A stretch of 64,000 nucleotides of DNA from Pedobacter polaris. GTDB lineage: Bacteria; Bacteroidota; Bacteroidia; Sphingobacteriales; Sphingobacteriaceae. The number at the start of each line of letters is the position of its first letter. Within the stretch, counting starts at the first letter, position 1. Positions 59,241 through 64,000 of this stretch are shown in pieces. The DNA lies in assembly GCF_005116505.1 (NCBI RefSeq), contig NZ_SWBR01000003.1:124001-188000 (forward strand). The letters run 5' to 3'. The notes beneath the pieces were generated by a model. It was not told the origin of the DNA. It saw nothing but the letters and a program-made list of their open reading frames with translations, and did not search any database. Both the position numbers and the translations under genes were made by a program.

Positions 59241-59253
59241 AACGCAATAGAAA

Positions 59254-59799
59254 ATGAAGATTTTTAAATCGATGGGTGTAGCTGCACTCGTTATTGTTAG
59301 TTTTATTTTATTCATCGGCGCCATAATTTGGTGCTATATCTCCTGGGATAGATATCGTAAAACCACAGAGGCCATTCGCTACCAAAAAGAGGTGTGCGAC
59401 ACCATTCAAAAGGCTGAAGGTAATTTTCCGATGATGATAAGTGGTTTTAGTAAAAAGGAGCTCAGTAAAATTCATTTTTACCTGCAGCAAGGTAAATTAT
59501 TAGTCAGTGATACGGTAATAAATTTTGCCGCTAAAGATGATGGAGAAACACAAACATTAAAGTTTCCTTTTAAAAAGTTTAATGCTGCAGATAAGCTAAT
59601 TGTTAATATCGGCAATCGCTATTACGTACTTTCTGGCTACCGATACCAAGCTAGATACAATTATGGAATGTTCGGGCCAGTTGATCCTTGTTTTTGCGAA
59701 TCAAAAGGTTTCGAAAAGATAAACGGAGAACCAGCTGGCTCGGGTTGGCTAATCAAAAAATACGGTTTGGTTGACTATCAGCTACCGCCGTGGCAGTGA
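59254..59799 (+). CDS. Single-pass membrane protein of unknown function
   Basis: The 181-aa protein has one N-terminal transmembrane helix (VAALVIVSFILFIGAIIWCY) and a soluble domain with a CDTIQ and a CFCESKGFEKI motif. It starts 13 bases after the preceding short gene. No family is recognised. Confidence 0.55.
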   Translation: MKIFKSMGVAALVIVSFILFIGAIIWCYISWDRYRKTTEAIRYQKEVCDTIQKAEGNFPMMISGFSKKELSKIHFYLQQGKLLVSDTVINFAAKDDGETQTLKFPFKKFNAADKLIVNIGNRYYVLSGYRYQARYNYGMFGPVDPCFCESKGFEKINGEPAGSGWLIKKYGLVDYQLPPWQ

Positions 59800-59848
59800 T
59801 CAACAGAAAATACAAAACGGAAGCTACAATTTTATCGAACCACAGAAA

Positions 59849-60976
59849 ATGATAGACCTAAGAAAAAGTAATAACAGTAATCCATATTTTGAAACTTTAA
59901 CAGCGGTTAAATCTAAAACAGTTGTAAGTTCTTCTTTTTACTTTGAAAACAATTTAATTATAGCAGATTGGAAGGGAAATATATGGTGCTTAAATCTAAA
60001 TGATCAAGCTACGGTTTGGGAAAAAAACATTAAAAATCCCGTTCTTTTTGAATTTATATTTTATAAGCAAAAGCTGTACGCATTCAATGAAAACACATTT
60101 TTTGAAATTGATATTATTACGGGCGACATTACAGAAATATTAAATTTTATTCTAATAGGTTCTGTGGTTCATCAAAACAGCAAAATTTATTTAAATGAGA
60201 GAAGCAAAAAAGGACCTAACTCAACAGGAAAAATTCTTGAGATCGACTTAAACAATTTCAAGGTTGAGTGCATAAAAGAGGAAAATATAAAATCAACTTT
60301 TGGCATAGTAACAAGAACCGAAATTTTGGCTAATGAACAAAAAGTGTGTTTCTATTGCGATAAAGCTATATATGAATATAATGTGTTAACCCAAACAATA
60401 GAAATGATTTATGCGAATGCTGATATTGAAAACAGAATACAAGGAATATTTAACCTTGATAAATTTTTAATGTTTATACCAGGAATGAAAAATCCTAAAG
60501 CTGGAATAGGTAATTATCCAAAAAATCCTGATTTGTATTCTATGTTTATCAAAGAACAATTTAGTGAAGCCAAACCTATGGAGGAAACAATAATTTCTTC
60601 AACAATTCCATATAAAGTAAATTCTATAAAAATTGATGACAAAGAAAGTGTGGCATATTATGGAGGATATTTGTTTTTTAGTAATAAAGTCAATATCAAA
60701 ATAGTAGAAAGTCCTGATAGAAAAATCACTGGACAAAATGGGTTTCTATATAAAAATGAAAATGAAATATATTTACTTGAACCCGCTTCATTTGATGGAG
60801 AAGAAAAAGAACAGGGTTTTAAACTTTACAAAATAGCTAACCAAACTATAATATTAATCGAGGAATTTTTAACCAATAAACTCGGTAAAAATTATAGAGA
60901 ACCAGAGTTTGATTTCTTTGAAGATCAAATAGTTGTTCGTTGTGATGGGCAGGTGTATTTATTAAAAAAAATGTAG
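59849..60976 (+). CDS. Beta-propeller-like protein of unknown function
   Basis: From ATG 59849 the protein has 375 residues. It reads as repeated strand-rich units with phrases like NLIIADWKGNIWCLNLNDQA and KLYAFNENTFFEIDIITGDI, typical of propeller blades. There is no signal peptide. It could be an immunity protein or a scaffold. A start at 59771 would overlap the previous gene and looks less likely. Confidence 0.5.
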   Translation: MIDLRKSNNSNPYFETLTAVKSKTVVSSSFYFENNLIIADWKGNIWCLNLNDQATVWEKNIKNPVLFEFIFYKQKLYAFNENTFFEIDIITGDITEILNFILIGSVVHQNSKIYLNERSKKGPNSTGKILEIDLNNFKVECIKEENIKSTFGIVTRTEILANEQKVCFYCDKAIYEYNVLTQTIEMIYANADIENRIQGIFNLDKFLMFIPGMKNPKAGIGNYPKNPDLYSMFIKEQFSEAKPMEETIISSTIPYKVNSIKIDDKESVAYYGGYLFFSNKVNIKIVESPDRKITGQNGFLYKNENEIYLLEPASFDGEEKEQGFKLYKIANQTIILIEEFLTNKLGKNYREPEFDFFEDQIVVRCDGQVYLLKKM

Positions 60977-61140
60977 CTAGCAAAGGTTTTATAATAGAAG
61001 ATCAAAACTGCAAAGTTAAAAAAGAGTTCTTCGATTTACTTTTCTGCAAAATTGAAGATTTATGCTTCAATTGCCCCGCCCGAACGCAAATTATTAAAAC
61101 GCTAACAGAAATTATTCAGAACCGACCGAAACCAAAAAAA

Positions 61141-61887
61141 ATGAAAAATAAATTAACATTATTTTTATCGATCATAACCTTCTCAAGCTTCGTTTTACAA
61201 TCTTGTGAAAATAAAACAAAAAATACAGGCGAAATAAAAAAAAATAGTCAAAATCAATCTGAGCTAAAAAAAGCCGACCTTAAAATTATTCAGGATAAAG
61301 AAAAGGTATTAAAAGACGTTTTTGAATTCGTAGTATATAATGATGATTTGGACTATACTTCTCTTCGAGCGAAGAAAGGAGAAGAATTACACGATTTTGT
61401 AAATGATAAAAATAATGATAGAAGTTTACTAAGAGGGGATATTTGTGAGATTCAGTGGAGAAAGGATACGATTTATGTTGCAGGAGACGGAGAAACTCCA
61501 ATCATTGATGATTGGGCAATCTCTATTAAAAAAATAAAAGATGGAAAAGTGTCTAAACTGAGAAAAGACTACAAAATGAAGCTTAAATATCATTGGAGTA
61601 AAGAGGAAAATTATTCCCAAAGTTTTTTAGACAAAATCTATCTATTGACAGAATATTACATTGCCAACTCAAAAAACAAACTTTTTAAACATCTTATCGG
61701 AGACAAAGAACAAATTGCTTTTTCAATAGAAAATCGAACAAGGAAAAATAAAGATTTTACAGTTATGGGAATTGGCTATGAACTTGAAAATCGTTCCAAT
61801 ATTTTTCAATGGCTTTATTACAATAATGAAAATGGCAAACTGTATGAATATGACTTATCCAATGATAAACTGAATGAATTCAAATAA
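61141..61887 (+). CDS. Predicted lipoprotein of unknown function
   Basis: The 248-aa protein has a signal sequence and the lipobox FVLQSC (Cys about residue 22), so it is probably lipid-anchored. The frame is open upstream for about 165 bases and reads protein-like there (FIIEDQNCKVKKEFFDLLFC, then FNCPARTQIIKTLTEII) without a start codon, as if an unrelated coding tail abuts this gene. No family is recognised. Confidence 0.55.
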   Translation: MKNKLTLFLSIITFSSFVLQSCENKTKNTGEIKKNSQNQSELKKADLKIIQDKEKVLKDVFEFVVYNDDLDYTSLRAKKGEELHDFVNDKNNDRSLLRGDICEIQWRKDTIYVAGDGETPIIDDWAISIKKIKDGKVSKLRKDYKMKLKYHWSKEENYSQSFLDKIYLLTEYYIANSKNKLFKHLIGDKEQIAFSIENRTRKNKDFTVMGIGYELENRSNIFQWLYYNNENGKLYEYDLSNDKLNEFK

Positions 61888-61893
61888 AAACTT

Positions 61894-62007
61894 CCGCTAA
61901 CGAGGATTTACATTCGGTAAGGGCTTTACCGTTTGCATTAGGCGAGATGAAGCAAAGCTAAATGCTTAAGTTTCCCACCCAAACACAAAGCCCCGAAACG
62001 TTAGTGG
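61894..62007. repeat. Structured inverted repeat resembling an attC-type site
   Basis: CCGCTAACG (61894-61902) and CGTTAGTGG (61999-62007) pair as outer arms (one mismatch), with inner hairpins CGGTAA/TTACCG (61915-61920/61926-61931) and GCATT/AATGC (61935-61939/61961-61965). Size (114 bases) and GTTAG/CTAAC ends recall integron attC sites, but the end bases differ from the RYYYAAC/GTTRRRY consensus. Another CCGCTAAC lies at 62753, after the next gene. Confidence 0.4.
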
Positions 62008-62029
62008 TAATACCGTAAGAACCGAAATT

Positions 62030-62740
62030 ATGGGCGCTATTGAGATATTGAAAGATTATTTTGACAAAATTAAGTTGGGTTGCGACACGCCGACAAAATT
62101 TGACTTTGGAGCAAAACTTATTCAAAGTAATACAGCAGATTTTTTAGATTTTCATTACTCTATTCTTGCTGAGGCAGATACAGAAAAGAAACTTTATGAC
62201 TTTATTGCAAGAAAATTTAAAGACAGACATTCATCAGGAGAAGATTATTTGCTAACCCGAATTAAAAGTGAACAAGACAATGTTGTAAAAGCAACGGTTT
62301 TACAAATTTTAGGCTCATTTAAATATTCAAAAATAAATCGAGCAACGGAAACAGCAGACCTTGCAAGAAAATTTTTGACTTCTGAAAGTGACACTTTACG
62401 TTGCAGGGCTCTTTGGGTTATAGGTTGGACAGGTAACGTAAATGACATTGAGCAAATATCGACTTTGCTTTTTAATGACACCAACAATGAAAATCGTTGT
62501 TGGGCTGGGACAGCAATGATGCAAATTTCTTTTAATGACAAAATATCAATAGAAAAATCGCTACCATATTTAAAAGTTGCTATTGCCAAAGAAACCGACA
62601 TAAAGGCATTAGAAGGGATTTTGGTTTCAATACAAGAAATAACAGGAAAAAAATTAGGACTTAGTCCAAGTTCACACGACCCACCGAACGAAGAAAAAGT
62701 AGCAAAAGCATTAAAAAAAGCAACAAAAATGTTAGCGTGA
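62030..62740 (+). CDS. HEAT-repeat protein
   Basis: The 236-aa protein contains HEAT-like helical pairs (DNVVKATVLQILGSFKYSKI, LRCRALWVIGWTGNVNDIEQ, NRCWAGTAMMQISF). Such solenoids bind other proteins. It starts 23 bases after the attC-like structure and is followed by another CCGCTAAC element, as a captured gene cassette would be. Its partner is unknown. Confidence 0.65.
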   Translation: MGAIEILKDYFDKIKLGCDTPTKFDFGAKLIQSNTADFLDFHYSILAEADTEKKLYDFIARKFKDRHSSGEDYLLTRIKSEQDNVVKATVLQILGSFKYSKINRATETADLARKFLTSESDTLRCRALWVIGWTGNVNDIEQISTLLFNDTNNENRCWAGTAMMQISFNDKISIEKSLPYLKVAIAKETDIKALEGILVSIQEITGKKLGLSPSSHDPPNEEKVAKALKKATKMLA

Positions 62741-63000
62741 AGAACAGCACTACCGCTAACAAATATTTTGCGTGAGGCAGACTGATTGCAAAATTCTACA
62801 GTAGTTTGGACTAGATTAATTCATATAGTGGATTTTCATGTACCGAGCTCACACGGGTATTGTAAGGATGAGGGCCTGTGCTCGGTTCCTTATGCCTATA
62901 AGCAATTTTTTTATTTTAACGCAATATGTAAAATAATATCAAATTTAAACCCATTGTTCACCTGACCAAAACAGAACAATCATGAAAATAAACAAAACAA
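62741..63000. other. Non-coding gap with one strong hairpin
   Basis: CCGCTAAC (62753-62760) follows the HEAT gene. A hairpin with arms ACCGAGC/GCTCGGT (62842-62848/62880-62886) lies in the middle. No gene or promoter was identified. Confidence 0.4.
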
Positions 63001-63149
63001 TAGATAGGGGTATTACCATCGGTTAAAACCCCATGTTTCTAACGATGGAATAATCGGTTCGAATCCGATATCTCTACCCATACTCATAACACATCTGATA
63101 ATAAACGTTTAGTCGATTATCAGATGTTAATTCAGCCAAAAATCAGCCA
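63001..63149 (+). other. Degenerate tRNA-like sequence with encoded CCA, hairpin and repeats
   Basis: The T-arm is perfect (ATCGG, TTCGAAT, CCGAT at 63053-63069) and CCA is encoded (63078-63080). The acceptor TAGATAG/ATCTCTA pairs at five of seven positions, and the anticodon loop could read UCU (Arg). The D-arm does not fold, so it is probably a pseudo-tRNA or mobile-element copy. A perfect 12-bp hairpin ACATCTGATAAT/ATTATCAGATGT follows (63091-63102/63116-63127). TCAGCCA then occurs twice, 11 bases apart (63132, 63143). Confidence 0.4.
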
Positions 63150-63295
63150 CGTTTCTTACCCATGAAGTGGCTTCGAGAACGTAATCCATATTTTTAAGGT
63201 AAAAGAATGCTTATATCAGTTAAATTATGAGCTAAGATATTTTTAAGGCCTATTTATCTTTAGTGATTATCTAAAACATAAAACTTCAGAATCAA

Positions 63296-64000
63296 ATGCA
63301 ATTTAATTCCTTGCCAAAAGGCTTATTGTTTATGCTAATTGCCTGTTTGCTATACCCAAATGTGAGTAAGTCCATTCAATCTGGAAATGATAAAACAGAG
63401 AAGGAGGCTTACATACCCGCAAAGATATGGAGGGTGCCAGATAATAACGATTATACCAATAATAATAGTGAATACAGCAATAAAAGAAGGGTAGAATCTG
63501 ATAATATCGTAGTTTTTTGGGCCAAAGAATTTGGAGAAGATCCTATGCAAAATGCAGAGGTAAACAAACGTTTTAATGTGCATGATGCATTAAAAGAATG
63601 TGAACGTTTTTATCAAAGCTATGTAAACGACTTAAAATTGGTGCAAAAGGGAAAATCGCTTACCGATAAATATAAAATATTGGTATATGTGATAGGAGGT
63701 ACAGAACAAACTGCCTTTGGTGGTGGAGCCGAAAATAAGATTGGTATTTTATGGACGCCAGCTGTACGAATGAATAAAGCCCCTTATGGCGCTTTAGCTC
63801 ACGAGCTAGGCCATTCTTTTCAGTACCTGGCAAGCAACGATAATGGTACCGGGATGGGCGGGCCTATCATGGAAATGTCTGCGCAATATATGCTTTGGCA
63901 AAACTACCCAGAATGGATGACTTTCGAAAATTACCACTTGGTAGATTTTATGAAGAAAACACATTATGCGTTTCTGCATCCTGCTAATATGTACCATAGC
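63296..64000 (+). CDS. Zinc metallopeptidase-like secreted protein (partial, runs off right edge)
   Basis: From ATG 63296 the frame stays open to the window end (235 residues). A signal-like N-terminus (GLLFMLIACLLYPNV) precedes a domain with VVFWAKEFGEDP (about 75-86), GGGAENKIGILWTP and the zinc-binding HELGHSFQY (HExxH, about residue 173). It resembles DUF6055-type secreted metallopeptidases. Its tail is missing, so full length is unknown. Confidence 0.75.
   Translation, partial: MQFNSLPKGLLFMLIACLLYPNVSKSIQSGNDKTEKEAYIPAKIWRVPDNNDYTNNNSEYSNKRRVESDNIVVFWAKEFGEDPMQNAEVNKRFNVHDALKECERFYQSYVNDLKLVQKGKSLTDKYKILVYVIGGTEQTAFGGGAENKIGILWTPAVRMNKAPYGALAHELGHSFQYLASNDNGTGMGGPIMEMSAQYMLWQNYPEWMTFENYHLVDFMKKTHYAFLHPANMYHS

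Noticed and set aside
61100..61106. Third CGCTAAC cassette end
   Set aside because: It lies inside a coherent protein-like stretch, lacks the extra C and has no pairing arm nearby.

Overview
The window looks like a Bacteroidota genome or large plasmid, most likely a Pedobacter-like Sphingobacteriaceae member. Supporting signs are promoters of the Bacteroidota type (TTG-N19-TAnnTTTG), GLPGLI and OMP_b-brl_3 family proteins, a Bacteroides-type tra operon (DUF4134/DUF4133/TraG/TraJ/TraK/TraM/TraN) and weak Shine-Dalgarno sequences. No rRNA or complete canonical tRNA was seen. The window is a mosaic: base composition shifts visibly between blocks, and debris genes sit at several block boundaries.

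Block 1 (about 0.25-10.6 kb) is a secretion system for double-glycine-leader, disulfide-rich peptides. It holds a LytTR response regulator, a membrane VKOR-thioredoxin oxidase with a degenerate C39-like N-terminus, two tandem precursor peptides with near-identical leaders and six-cysteine cores, an outer-membrane beta-barrel protein, a GLPGLI protein, a C39-peptidase ABC exporter and an HlyD-type adaptor. Together these could make, oxidise, cleave and export the peptides. A TolC-type channel is not visible.

Block 2 (about 10.6-38.6 kb, strongly A+T-rich) is a conjugative element with its own replicon. It contains an XRE regulator with a 19-bp palindromic operator laid over a divergent promoter, a replication initiator, eight clear iterons plus one degenerate copy spaced at about two or three helical turns, a primase-like protein, a stem-loop-rich candidate oriT, MobC, a MOBP-like relaxase, a long tra operon, a VirD4-type coupling protein and accessory genes. 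No integrase is visible, so it may be a plasmid or an element that lost its integrase. The leader of rep contains a sequence matching the full core of a type III hammerhead ribozyme, apart from one extra U.

Block 3 (38.6-44.8 kb, richer in G+C, minus strand) is an imuA-imuB-dnaE2-alkB DNA-damage mutagenesis and repair cassette. An 18-bp perfect palindrome abuts its -7 promoter box.

Block 4 (44.9-56.9 kb) looks like a defence island. The minus strand carries an HNH-like protein, an unknown protein and a PD-(D/E)xK nuclease-like protein. The plus strand carries a DUF4365 nuclease-like protein, a radical SAM enzyme, a small coupled protein and a 1434-aa nuclease-plus-STAND NTPase with an Avs-like layout. 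The radical SAM/small protein/STAND combination is the best candidate here for an undescribed defence system.

Block 5 (57-64 kb, A+T-rich) holds eroded remnants, an HxlR regulator, several unassigned genes, a HEAT-repeat gene next to an attC-like structure, two tRNA-3'-end-like sequences each followed by a hairpin and 11-bp-period direct repeats, and the start of a zinc metallopeptidase gene that runs off the right edge.
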